Shown here: positions 26,119-32,478 of the stretch, one piece after another
Layout of the letters: each line of letters opens with the position of its first letter
How positions within the stretch are numbered: the stretch's first letter is position 1
From: Crocinitomicaceae bacterium
GTDB taxonomy: Bacteria; Bacteroidota; Bacteroidia; Flavobacteriales_D; Sanyastnellaceae
Reading direction: 5' to 3'
Assembly (NCBI GenBank): GCA_002690915.1
Contig: NZGF01000048.1
Span: 1-32,478, forward strand
DNA length: 32,478 nt
Notes under the pieces: generated by a model
What the model was told of the DNA's origin: nothing
What the model saw: only the letters and a program-made list of their open reading frames with translations
Database searches by the model: none
Translations under genes and position numbers: made by a program

Positions 26119-26724
26119 CCTCCGCGGCTTCATCGCGAGCGATGCGGGGGGCTCGGCGAACCGAACGCTTCCCGTTGGGCACACGGTACGCTTGTCATTG
26201 GCTCCTCAATTGCATTCTCAGCAACCCACCTCAGGTGGGACACCTTGGGTTTGCACCCTCGGCCCATGATTTACCGCTTTCAAGCGCTGGATTGGCGGTT
26301 GCCCGCTTCTCCTGAGTCGATGGCTCTGCTTCCTTCCGCTTTGCAACGGATCTTGGCTTTGCTTCGTTCACCAGCGTTTGTGCGTTGCACCGGTCTGCTG
26401 CTCTCTGGTCCTTCTCAGTTCCAGCGAGCTCCCCTGACCACGTGGGAGCTTTCTTGCGAAATCCGCGATGTCGCACGAGTGCTTCACCGTTTCATGAACG
26501 GACACTGGTCTCACGCTTTCCAACTACATCTGGTCCACGCCACCCTTTCGGGCCTTGCCACCATTCTCAGGCGACACGATCACAGCATCTCAACTCAACC
26601 TCGGCACCTTTGTGCCTCGGTGTCTCGAAGAACAGTCAGGTCCGAAGACCTTTCTTCCGCTTTTGTTTCCCTCCTCTAGTGAAGAGTTTCGCTTGACGCT
26701 CCGTGGATGTTCCCATCCGTTGAC
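26072..26724 (-). ncRNA. Candidate large structured non-coding RNA (about 650 nt), unassigned
   Basis: This stretch, between a promoter (26730-26760) and a terminator (26072-26118), is full of short perfect hairpins. Reading the minus strand they are: GGATG/CATCC with GGAA loop (26705-26718), AGGTC/GACCT with TTCG loop (26638-26651), GGCAC/GTGCC (26603-26616), CCC/GGG with GAAA loop (26543-26552), CCGTT/AACGG (26487-26501), AGCTCCC/GGGAGCT (26427-26450), GCGG/CCGC with GCAA loop (26295-26306), GGGT/ACCC with GCAA loop (26247-26258), CCCACC/GGTGGG (26225-26239), TCGG/CCGA with TTCG loop (26153-26164), and CATCG/CGATG (26131-26144). GNRA and UUCG loops appear only on this strand, which fixes the RNA strand. 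The A/G-rich linkers also look RNA-like. I found no RNase P, tmRNA, 6S, SRP or group II intron signatures. Function unknown. Confidence 0.65.
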
Positions 26725-27010
26725 AGTGCCAAATTAAAAGCAAGAAGGAACGCAATGCAATTTCTCGTGTCGAAAGGAATGCACAACCAATCCACAGGCT
26801 TTTTGAACAATTGTTGATATCAGAATACGTCCACCTGCCATCGGAACCCAACGGCCTTAATTCTTTTTCATGAAAGGCCTCAAGCGCCACGCGCATGGAA
26901 CCGTAAGTGGAGCACTGACTCGCGACGACATTTTTCAGTAACTGCAAAAAGGAGAACGAATCAGATGGAACTGGCACGAGAATAACTGGGGGTTTTTCAT
27001 TCACCCACAA
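26636..27010 (-). CDS. Doubtful small ORF upstream of the structured RNA
   Basis: A 124-codon minus frame begins MWVNEKPPVILVPVPSDSF and its first 65 or so codons look protein-like (YGSMRVALEAFHEKELRPLG and SDGRWTYSDIN). The latter part is less convincing and runs across the promoter and first 90 nt of the candidate structured RNA. The gene may be real and shorter than its frame, or a decayed one. I recognise no family. Confidence 0.3.
   Translation of the reverse strand: MWVNEKPPVILVPVPSDSFSFLQLLKNVVASQCSTYGSMRVALEAFHEKELRPLGSDGRWTYSDINNCSKSLWIGCAFLSTREIALRSFLLLIWHCQRMGTSTERQAKLFTRGGKQKRKKGLRT
26730..26760 (-). promoter_or_regulatory. Putative sigma-A promoter of the candidate large RNA
   Basis: On the minus strand TTG (26758-26760) is followed by a 20-nt spacer and TTAATTTG (26730-26737), a 7/8 match to TAnnTTTG. 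The predicted start site is near 26722-26725, just before the first hairpin of the candidate RNA. Confidence 0.5.
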
Positions 27011-27212
27011 CCAAACGAATCATGTAAGGCATCAAATTGCTTCATAGGAAATGCTCGATCCATTAGCAATCCCATAGGACATCAATTTTGCAACCATAAG
27101 CGCATTCATTCAAAGGCAATGAATACATGTGCCCTTTCATTCGCATTCCTACACCAATCCCACCGATGTGTAACACGCGCACCAACAGCAGGTCGTCCCT
27201 CAAATAATTAAA
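27011..27212. other. Intergenic region, nothing recognised
   Basis: About 200 bp of AT-rich sequence downstream of the DoxX-like gene. It contains no protein-like frame, clear promoter or intrinsic terminator that I could support. Confidence 0.4.
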
Positions 27213-27686
27213 TCATAGCATAAGAAAGTAGAGAACTGTCGGATAAAAAAGCACAGAACAAATCAAGGCATAGGAACCGCTCCGTTTGCCCGCAGCATGC
27301 CAGCGCGCGACAAGCAACAAAGGGATTTGAAAAAACAGGCGCAGCGCAGCATCTGATGCACTGAAGCCTAACGTTTGACAAACCTCAGCATCAAAACACA
27401 TGTTTATGTTCACAGGTGAAACAACCAGCAGAAGTACAAATGTCATCCAGGCGGCAAACCGTCTCGTTCGCGGATGAAGTAAAAAAACGGCGACAATCAT
27501 TTCCCAAATTCCGGACCAAAACACTGCAAGCTCAGGAAAAGGAATGAAGGAGGGCATTATATCCAAAAAGAACTTTGGATTGATGACGTGCTGCCAACCT
27601 ATGTAAGCATAGAAGACACTCATTACAGCCAGAGAAACGTACCAACTTGCGGCTACAAATCCCTTTACGAGCGACTGTTGGTCCAT
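27213..27686 (-). CDS. DoxX-like integral membrane protein
   Basis: The 157-residue protein has four hydrophobic helices: about residues 14-31, 48-68, 77-92 and 136-155, with a further amphipathic one near 108-123. The segment GWQHVINPKFFLDIMPSFIPFPELAVFWSGIWEM, split by family position, matches the DoxX/MauE-like pattern GxxHFxxPxFYxxIMPxxxPxxxxLVxxSGxxE, and RTRRFAAWM then VVSPVNINM matches the R..A.W and PANI.M positions. DoxX-like proteins are inner-membrane proteins, in some cases linked to quinone or thiol redox. The gene is 27 nt downstream of another small membrane protein gene and probably in its operon. Confidence 0.8.
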   Translation of the reverse strand: MDQQSLVKGFVAASWYVSLAVMSVFYAYIGWQHVINPKFFLDIMPSFIPFPELAVFWSGIWEMIVAVFLLHPRTRRFAAWMTFVLLLVVSPVNINMCFDAEVCQTLGFSASDAALRLFFQIPLLLVARWHAAGKRSGSYALICSVLFYPTVLYFLML

Positions 27687-27713
27687 TTCATCAACAAGTT
27701 CTCGAGATCCGAC

Positions 27714-28064
27714 CTATTTTGCCTTTCTGGCTGCACGAAAGCTTTGAATGAACGAAACCATCGCAAAGACTCCTGTGCTGAGCATCAGCAAGACGCGAGC
27801 GACCGCCCCCGTATCTCCTCTTCCGATGGAACTTCGAAGAGGCATGAACAAGCTAATGACAATCAATAATGTGAGCAATACAGCGATGTGCGCGATGGCT
27901 TTATTCTGATTTTTCACACCGCGATTGCAAGCGATGAGTAACACGCCAAACACCACAGGTATCAGAGCGGTGACTGAAGGAGTATCGGAAGTGAAGTAGC
28001 CAAATGAGCCCAAGAGAATAAGGGCAATGGCATTGACCAAGCTAGCGATGTGCGGTGCAGGCAT
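27714..28064 (-). CDS. Small four-helix membrane protein of unknown function
   Basis: From ATG 28064 the 116-residue product has four hydrophobic segments: about residues 8-24, 31-47, 60-77 and 91-108. Recognisable features are GYFTSDTPSVTALIPVVFG, HIAVLLTLLIVISLFMPL and SFIQSFRAARKAK. I know this pattern as a hypothetical membrane family but cannot name a function. The frame extends upstream to 28139 with MSFLRFLNLFKYSKLNF, so a longer form of 141 residues is possible; I prefer 28064 because the first helix then begins near the N-terminus and an AT-rich leader precedes it. It is the upstream gene of a pair with the DoxX-like gene. Confidence 0.7.
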   Translation of the reverse strand: MPAPHIASLVNAIALILLGSFGYFTSDTPSVTALIPVVFGVLLIACNRGVKNQNKAIAHIAVLLTLLIVISLFMPLRSSIGRGDTGAVARVLLMLSTGVFAMVSFIQSFRAARKAK

Positions 28065-28167
28065 GAGAAAATTAAGTTTTGAGTATTTGAACAGATTGAG
28101 AAACCGAAGGAACGACATTTTAATCGAACTCGCCAACATTCCTTATTGAAGCTCACCACCAAGGTGA

Positions 28168-28341
28168 TGGAGCACTCTACGATGGAACAAGTGCGGTCAA
28201 TCCCAATACATCTCCGGCATTTTAAGCCTTGCCAAGACGGCGAAAAACAATTGGGTTTTAGTCAACCTATGCAAGCTGCTTGACTTTTACGATGATGAGG
28301 GCAGCGCTGGGCTTTTCACTTTTGAAACCCTCGAGCGTTAA
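28168..28341 (+). pseudogene. Possible coding remnant, no start codon
   Basis: One plus-strand frame reads 57 codons to TAA, ending NWVLVNLCKLLDFYDDEG, then FTFETLER. It looks protein-like, but it starts after an in-frame TGA and has no ATG; neighbouring frames also hold short protein-like pieces. It may be the residue of a decayed gene. I recognise no family. Confidence 0.2.
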
Positions 28342-28616
28342 ACGTGTGTCGCGTCAACCGCATCACCGAATCAAATGTCCCCCGTCAAAGCAAGTGCCCT
28401 GCCCTGGCCTACTGACCAGTCGCCTGAACACGAGCTAAAGAATGTTCGTCACTTGGTATCAGCAAAAGGCCGACTGGCGAACAACGAGCTAACCTGATCT
28501 AAAAAGACCTGCCACGTGCGGGCGACGCGCCGTGGTATCCTCATGAAATGACAGGCAGCTGTGTGCACTTGCGTCACAGCGGGCACTGACCAACGCCTCA
28601 GAAATTCAAAGGCAGA
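28342..28616. other. Intergenic stretch with an imperfect direct repeat
   Basis: No gene is supported here. Two related segments, 28406-28438 and 28468-28492, both begin GGCC and end CGAGCTAA, and share an ACTG...GAACA core; the first has about 8 extra bases. Nothing identifies them as an att or dif site. Confidence 0.35.
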
Positions 28617-28847
28617 TCAATGCGACCAATCGATGCACATCAAGTCTTGTGCAGCTTGCTTCGGATGCGAGCAATTCGCAGTATTAGCTGCTGAACAATT
28701 GGAACATGAGGACGAGGCTGAGAGCCGCGACGAATGTTCATGCTTGTCGCAGGTTGTATTAAAATCAACCTTGGTTTCGTGAACCGTACATTGAAATTTT
28801 GCTCCTAGATGGAGGCAGTTCGTGCAGGTAGATGTTATGCTAATCAT
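28617..28847 (-). CDS. Cys-rich mini-protein with tandem zinc-knuckle-like motifs
   Basis: The 76-residue product has two similar Cys/His clusters: C8-x2-C11-x8-C20-x2-H23-x9-C33 and C48-x2-C51-x7-C59-x-H61-x9-C71, joined by a Ser-rich linker. The repeated spacing strongly suggests an internal duplication of a small metal-binding (Zn or Fe) module. No signal peptide is seen, so it is probably cytoplasmic, but some relatives of such modules are secreted. The frame on the opposite strand is a shadow. No clear promoter was found upstream. Function unknown. Confidence 0.55.
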   Translation of the reverse strand: MISITSTCTNCLHLGAKFQCTVHETKVDFNTTCDKHEHSSRLSASSSCSNCSAANTANCSHPKQAAQDLMCIDWSH

Positions 28848-29054
28848 GGTTCACTTACAATGTGGAAGTCTTTAAGGTTCTCTTAGCACTTGCTTCTGTA
28901 GGCTATTGATATTGAGTCTAAATAACTCAGTTCAGTTGAACAAGGATTGAATTGAATCGATTTGAGTGTAAAACATAGGTTCTAGGGAATAGATGACAAA
29001 TGACAACCAACAGCGACATTATTTAGAATCATTCAAAATAACCCATTTGAGCGA
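28848..29054. other. AT-rich intergenic region
   Basis: This lies upstream of the Cys-rich mini-protein and of a rightward promoter. I see no gene, clear promoter or terminator in it. Confidence 0.35.
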
Positions 29055-29085
29055 TTGCAGAATCACATTTCTACTCGCAGATTTG
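29055..29085 (+). promoter_or_regulatory. Putative sigma-A promoter of a short ncRNA
   Basis: TTG (29055-29057), a 20-nt spacer, then CAGATTTG (29078-29085), a 7/8 match to TAnnTTTG. The predicted start is near 29091. Confidence 0.45.
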
Positions 29086-29090
29086 CCTTG

Positions 29091-29228
29091 TGTAAACGTG
29101 GTTATTTCCTTTCGCAGGGACTACTTTTCAGTATGGTTCTGCTCGACTGAACGCAGTTGATGCAGTTTTCGCTTTTTCAACTATCACTACACGTCTCGGG
29201 TGGGCTCTGGCCCACCCGAATCTTTTTT
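29091..29228 (+). ncRNA. Candidate short ncRNA (about 138 nt) with own promoter and terminator
   Basis: The stretch runs from a promoter-like element to a perfect terminator and contains no protein-like frame on this strand. Inside, TTCAGT (29128-29133) can pair with ACTGAA, and ACGTG near 29096-29100 can pair with CACGT just before the terminator, giving a rod-like fold. Its size is close to that of flavobacterial 6S-like RNAs, but I cannot identify it from the sequence alone. The start site is inferred from the promoter. Confidence 0.4.
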
Positions 29229-29435
29229 GAACCTTGCAGACTCGGATATATCGAATCCATCCAAGTGCGAATCATCAAAGGTCAGAATCAACAAAATGGA
29301 CAAAGCCGATGTGGCATTTAGCATGCATCCCCTTGGCATGAGTTCTAACCCTATTTGGTAGACGACCAAACCTATTTTCAAACCTATCAGACTGATAATC
29401 TGCGTGATAAGTTTGCTGATTCCTTGTATTTTCAT
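29187..29435 (-). CDS. Possible small membrane protein (82 aa)
   Basis: The frame encodes two hydrophobic segments (about residues 7-32 and 41-53) followed by a polar, charged tail ending KKDSGGPEPTRDV. Composition is plausible for a small inner-membrane protein, but I recognise no family. Its last 14 or so codons are read through the complement of a strong rightward terminator hairpin (29196-29219), which is unusual for a coding gene. It lies between that terminator and the promoter of the rightward giant gene. Confidence 0.35.
   Translation of the reverse strand: MKIQGISKLITQIISLIGLKIGLVVYQIGLELMPRGCMLNATSALSILLILTFDDSHLDGFDISESARFKKDSGGPEPTRDV
29196..29228 (+). terminator. Perfect 10-bp intrinsic terminator
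   Basis: TCGGGTGGGC (29196-29205) pairs perfectly with GCCCACCCGA (29210-29219) across a 4-nt TCTG loop, followed by six T residues at 29223-29228. It is read rightward only. Confidence 0.85.
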
Positions 29436-29454
29436 GTATTTATGGATACTTTTT
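29424..29454 (+). promoter_or_regulatory. Putative sigma-A promoter of the giant gene at the right edge
   Basis: TTG (29424-29426), a 20-nt spacer, then TACTTTTT (29447-29454), a 7/8 match to TAnnTTTG. The ATG at 29478 follows 23 nt later. Confidence 0.4.
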
Positions 29455-29477
29455 ACGGTGAACTTTTAACCAAAGCC

Positions 29478-32400
29478 ATGCCTTATTCACCTAAGACTAT
29501 CGCTGCGTCTCTAAAACCAAGCTGCATCGTAGTGATCTCATTTCTTCTGTTCTCGTCCATTTCATGGACACAGGAAGTACAATTAAGCCAGCGTTCGATG
29601 GGCAATGAAAATCACTACGCGATTTCAAACCCAAGTCAATTAGAAGGAGACTTCATCGCAGCAGGAGCATACGAATTTCCATCCTCTACCACAAATGCAA
29701 GGTTAAAGCGCCTCAAGTCCAATGGTGAAATTGTTTGGGATGTTTACATGGAAGCAGACGGCATGCCAAATCGAGCTATGCACGTGGATGCTTCAGGCTG
29801 GGGCGAAGGATCCGCAACGGTATTTGGTTTTATGGAGGAGGGTGACCAAGAGGCACTTATTTATGGTGTGGCCAGTGATGCGAGTATACTGTACCCAATG
29901 AAGCTAAGTATACCCGGAGGTAGCTTCTTTGGTGAAACCACCTTTTTGCATGGAATCCAATCATTGGATGGCAGTTGGGTAGCTGTTGGCGAATATAAAA
30001 ACGGGCCAAACCGTTCGGGATTGATGGTCAAACTGTCCGCGTCTGGCGCTTTGGACTGGAGTATTCATATAAACGCGCCTACAACGAACGCAGGCCCTGA
30101 TTTCGATGCATTAAATCACGTGATAGAGGTTCCAGACCTCGGTTATATTGTTGGTGGTTCTGGAAATTACATAGATCCATCCGGTACTGTCAAACAAGGC
30201 GCGCTTGCAGCATTGGTAGGCTATAATGGGTCACAACTTTGGGGACAGACTTATGTTCACTCGGATATATCCTACGAATCAGTTGCTGCACGAACAGTTG
30301 CTACCACAGAAGGCAAGTATTATCAAATTGTAAATGGCCGGGGAGACATCACGTATCTGGAGAATGGATTCTCTATTTATGAGATTGATCTTTCGAATGG
30401 CATTGCTCCATCCGATGTCCGCCATATTCATATTCAGGAACATCCGATTAAAGTGATGTCCGCTCACCCCCATCCTCAGAATCCTGAACACCTTCTTCTC
30501 TCAGGATTTCTCGAAGTGGATGCCAGTAATCTGCCTTACGACCCAAATGATCCACAATCATTCTACGAAATATCAGCAGGCGATCGCCCTCCATTTCTCA
30601 TGGAAATCAATCCGGGGATATCTCAGCCTGGCTTGAGCTGTATTCAGTGGCACCAAGTTTATGACGTTCCGGCATCGTTCTTCGGCTCGAGCGCAACCTG
30701 GAACCGTTACGATGTCTTCAGTAATGCAGGCGATCAGCCTGAAATTTTCCACCCCGAAATGCTATTGGTCGAGCCATCAACGGATCCAAAACTAATAGGC
30801 TATAGAGACAATTACGCTCTACCGAATGAGTTCGATATGGAGTTCATCGGAACAAATTTGAGCGGGGTTACTGAATGTCCCACCTTCCAAGCAAACTTGG
30901 TAGAACTCGAGCGTGCCCCTGCAATTTCTCCTGAGCTCTTCTTTGCCTTTAAAGAATATGACCTTATTCCATTTGTCCCATCCGTGTTTGACCCAACAGT
31001 CGATTTATTACCATGCGATGTTTGTTTTCCTGAAGTTGAGGTATTGACAGACGAAGTAACGTGCGAGTTTATTCGTCTTAATATCAACCCGGCAAGCGAG
31101 AATGCAGATGAAGTATGCTTCGATATCATGTGGAGCGACGGCACTACTGATTCAGGGACGGACACGACCATAATTGAGAAGCTTTGGACGCCGGGAACGA
31201 CCAATTTGACATTTTCTTTAAGCTCATATTGCTGTGATGAACCCGCAATGACTGGATTCCCGGTCAATGTTTCTTTCGCGCTCCCTGAAGAATGCGATTG
31301 TGGGACCTGTGCTCCATTCGTGAGAGCCAAACAAATTCATCAAGAATCAGTGACCTACTTCTCTGATGGACCATTCAGTCTTACACCGGCAATGCCACTT
31401 TCCCTTTTTGATCAAGAACCAGGGTGCACGCCGGGATCCGCAGCTGAATATGAATTAAGTTTTTTGTCTTTCTTCTCGCCTTACATGCCCTTTAACAGCT
31501 GTCTCGATGATCGAGCGGTGGAATGGCAAATTGATGGTGTAACTGTTGCCTCGTTTGACTGCGGAGTACCTAGCGATTATTCAGGCCTAAAACCATTTGG
31601 AGAATACGATGTGACGGCAATTTTGACTGATTGTTCAGATGCCATTTGCGTCGATACCTTGCATAGATCGCTCACACTTGAAGCGTGCACTCCTCCTGAA
31701 TATTTACCTTTCTCTTTGGTCGATGCACCCATGTTCTGTAGCGGCCCATTCTCATGTGGGAAATACCTGAATGCGGAATTAGCCGTACCCTCATGCATGA
31801 CATTGGATTGGATTATTGATGGCGAGGTTGTCGAAGATGACCCAATGGTTTCAGAATTGCATTGTTTTGGGTGGGGATCACATTCCGTCTCACTGCGTGC
31901 TACATGCAATGATGACCCAACTCGTTTTACCGAATCTGAATCCCAAACATTTTACTGCGGACCGACTCTTACGCCAATCTTGATTTATGATTTAGAATTT
32001 TGTGCGATTGAGGTTGGAGTCAGTGAAATTTTATCAGAAATAAGCCTCGCTGTCGAGGATATGATCGATGTTGACTATGACGTGAACGATGTTGGGTTTG
32101 AAGCAACTGTAACATCTTGCGGTATTCTTGGGCAAGCGAATGGACAGCCACAGGTATTTAATTATGCCCTTGATCTAATGTCATCGTCGAATAATGGCGC
32201 TCCATTTTTTGTCTCTATCCCGAATGCTTCTAATATCCAGACTTTATCCTTGAGCATCTCCTACGGAGATTGGTTTGTCGGAGTCATTGATTTTCCTGAT
32301 TTCATCCCTCCAATTTGTGAAGTAGAGGAAATCCCCGGCTGCACCGATCCAAACGCGCTGAATTTTGACCCCATGGCTTCCATCGATGATGGCAGCTGTG

Positions 32401-32478
32401 TCTATCCCGATCAAAATCCAGAGCCTTGCGACAGCTTGTGCGACCTCATGGTAACTTATGAAATGCTCGCCGGAGCAT
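29478..32478 (+). CDS. Giant secreted protein with Cys-rich modules, 5' part only
   Basis: The frame is open without interruption from ATG 29478 to the right edge (1000 codons), so the gene is truncated by the window. A signal peptide (hydrophobic core CIVVISFLLFSSIS, cleavage near SWTQ at residue 31-32) precedes a region with repeated beta-propeller-like segments (GDFIAAGAYEF ... RLKRLKSNGEIVWDVYM; WVAVGEYKNG ... LMVKLSASGALDWS; YIVGGSGNY ... ALVGYNGSQLWGQ), typical of Bacteroidota extracellular proteins that record quantities in many blades. Later residues (about 510-940) are Cys-rich. Near residues 954-976 is a Ca-binding-like repeat beginning GCTDPNALNFDP and ending DDGSC, the same type as in the giant protein at 21165-25856. 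A T9SS sorting domain may lie beyond the edge. Opposite-strand frames here are shadows. Confidence 0.85.
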   Translation, partial: MPYSPKTIAASLKPSCIVVISFLLFSSISWTQEVQLSQRSMGNENHYAISNPSQLEGDFIAAGAYEFPSSTTNARLKRLKSNGEIVWDVYMEADGMPNRAMHVDASGWGEGSATVFGFMEEGDQEALIYGVASDASILYPMKLSIPGGSFFGETTFLHGIQSLDGSWVAVGEYKNGPNRSGLMVKLSASGALDWSIHINAPTTNAGPDFDALNHVIEVPDLGYIVGGSGNYIDPSGTVKQGALAALVGYNGSQLWGQTYVHSDISYESVAARTVATTEGKYYQIVNGRGDITYLENGFSIYEIDLSNGIAPSDVRHIHIQEHPIKVMSAHPHPQNPEHLLLSGFLEVDASNLPYDPNDPQSFYEISAGDRPPFLMEINPGISQPGLSCIQWHQVYDVPASFFGSSATWNRYDVFSNAGDQPEIFHPEMLLVEPSTDPKLIGYRDNYALPNEFDMEFIGTNLSGVTECPTFQANLVELERAPAISPELFFAFKEYDLIPFVPSVFDPTVDLLPCDVCFPEVEVLTDEVTCEFIRLNINPASENADEVCFDIMWSDGTTDSGTDTTIIEKLWTPGTTNLTFSLSSYCCDEPAMTGFPVNVSFALPEECDCGTCAPFVRAKQIHQESVTYFSDGPFSLTPAMPLSLFDQEPGCTPGSAAEYELSFLSFFSPYMPFNSCLDDRAVEWQIDGVTVASFDCGVPSDYSGLKPFGEYDVTAILTDCSDAICVDTLHRSLTLEACTPPEYLPFSLVDAPMFCSGPFSCGKYLNAELAVPSCMTLDWIIDGEVVEDDPMVSELHCFGWGSHSVSLRATCNDDPTRFTESESQTFYCGPTLTPILIYDLEFCAIEVGVSEILSEISLAVEDMIDVDYDVNDVGFEATVTSCGILGQANGQPQVFNYALDLMSSSNNGAPFFVSIPNASNIQTLSLSISYGDWFVGVIDFPDFIPPICEVEEIPGCTDPNALNFDPMASIDDGSCVYPDQNPEPCDSLCDLMVTYEMLAGA

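Noticed and set aside
26059-26679. A 206-codon plus-strand open frame across the RNA region
   Set aside because: It is the complement of a GA-rich structured RNA, which seldom makes stops; it has no family resemblance, no signal, and the tetraloop orientation and terminator place the functional strand on minus.
26072-26724. Identity of the structured RNA as RNase P, tmRNA or a group II intron remnant
   Set aside because: No GAAAGTCC or ACAGAA core of RNase P, no tmRNA tag coding or T-arm with CCA end, and no domain-V-like hairpin or RT gene were found, even though GTGCGAC and AGCAGACCGGTGCAA looked suggestive at first.
28401-28492. The direct repeats as a dif, attC or CRISPR-like site
   Set aside because: There are only two imperfect copies with unequal length, no array, no integrase gene, and no match to the conserved dif or attC core sequences.
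30812-31330. A 172-codon minus-strand frame inside the right-edge giant gene
   Set aside because: It is a shadow of the continuous plus-strand frame (29478 to the edge), with Ser/Thr-rich content and no fold pattern.

Overview
The window looks like chromosomal DNA of a marine-type Bacteroidota, most likely order Flavobacteriales. The evidence is: (i) a type IX secretion (T9SS) type-B, gliding-motility-associated C-terminal domain on a giant secreted protein; (ii) repeated 'GCxDxxACNY...DDGSC' Cys/Asp-rich modules; (iii) families largely confined to Bacteroidota (DUF5777 barrel, DUF5723 barrel, PorT-like barrel); and (iv) several TTG-N19/20-TAnnTTTG-like promoters of the Bacteroidota sigma-A type. 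Base composition is near 50% GC. I saw no tRNA, rRNA, CRISPR array or IS element.

Layout. 1-2152: a terminator, a small hypothetical gene, then a divergent RluA-like pseudouridine synthase whose catalytic Asp appears to be Glu, and yebC, both leftward. 2242-5397: a tight rightward cluster (c-type cytochrome lipoprotein, YceI-like protein, DUF5777 barrel, second barrel, NAD(P)H quinone-oxidoreductase-like flavodoxin), suggesting an envelope redox/lipid cluster. 5381-8590: a giant leftward T9SS substrate with seven W-[ST]-x(2,3)-C-x2-C repeats. 8614-11798: a 2-Cys glutathione peroxidase and an M14 carboxypeptidase, rightward. 11802-16129: a leftward three-gene unit (lipoprotein, DUF5723 barrel, WYL-type regulator). 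16627-17349: an M15 D-Ala-D-Ala carboxypeptidase, convergent with and overlapping a DUF3825-like gene. 18326-20965: a photolyase/cryptochrome homologue followed by a CBM20-esterase lipoprotein, leftward. 21165-25856: a 1563-residue secreted protein with Cys/Asp-rich repeats, a fiber-like middle and a Peptidase_G2-like domain.

25857-29477 is gene-poor and the most intriguing part. On the minus strand about 26072-26724 has a good promoter, a dense series of hairpins capped by GNRA and UUCG tetraloops, and a strong intrinsic terminator. It reads as a large (about 650 nt) structured non-coding RNA that I cannot assign to RNase P, tmRNA, 6S, SRP or group II introns. The same stretch contains two small membrane-protein genes, a tandem Cys4-His mini-protein, a second short ncRNA candidate with its own promoter and terminator, and possible gene relics. 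29478-32478 is the 5' 3 kb of another giant secreted protein that runs off the window.

Much of the coding capacity is envelope-directed: lipoproteins, outer-membrane barrels, T9SS cargo, peptidases and esterases. Cytoplasmic genes are the minority (yebC, the RluA-like gene, the WYL regulator, the photolyase homologue and the DUF3825-like gene).
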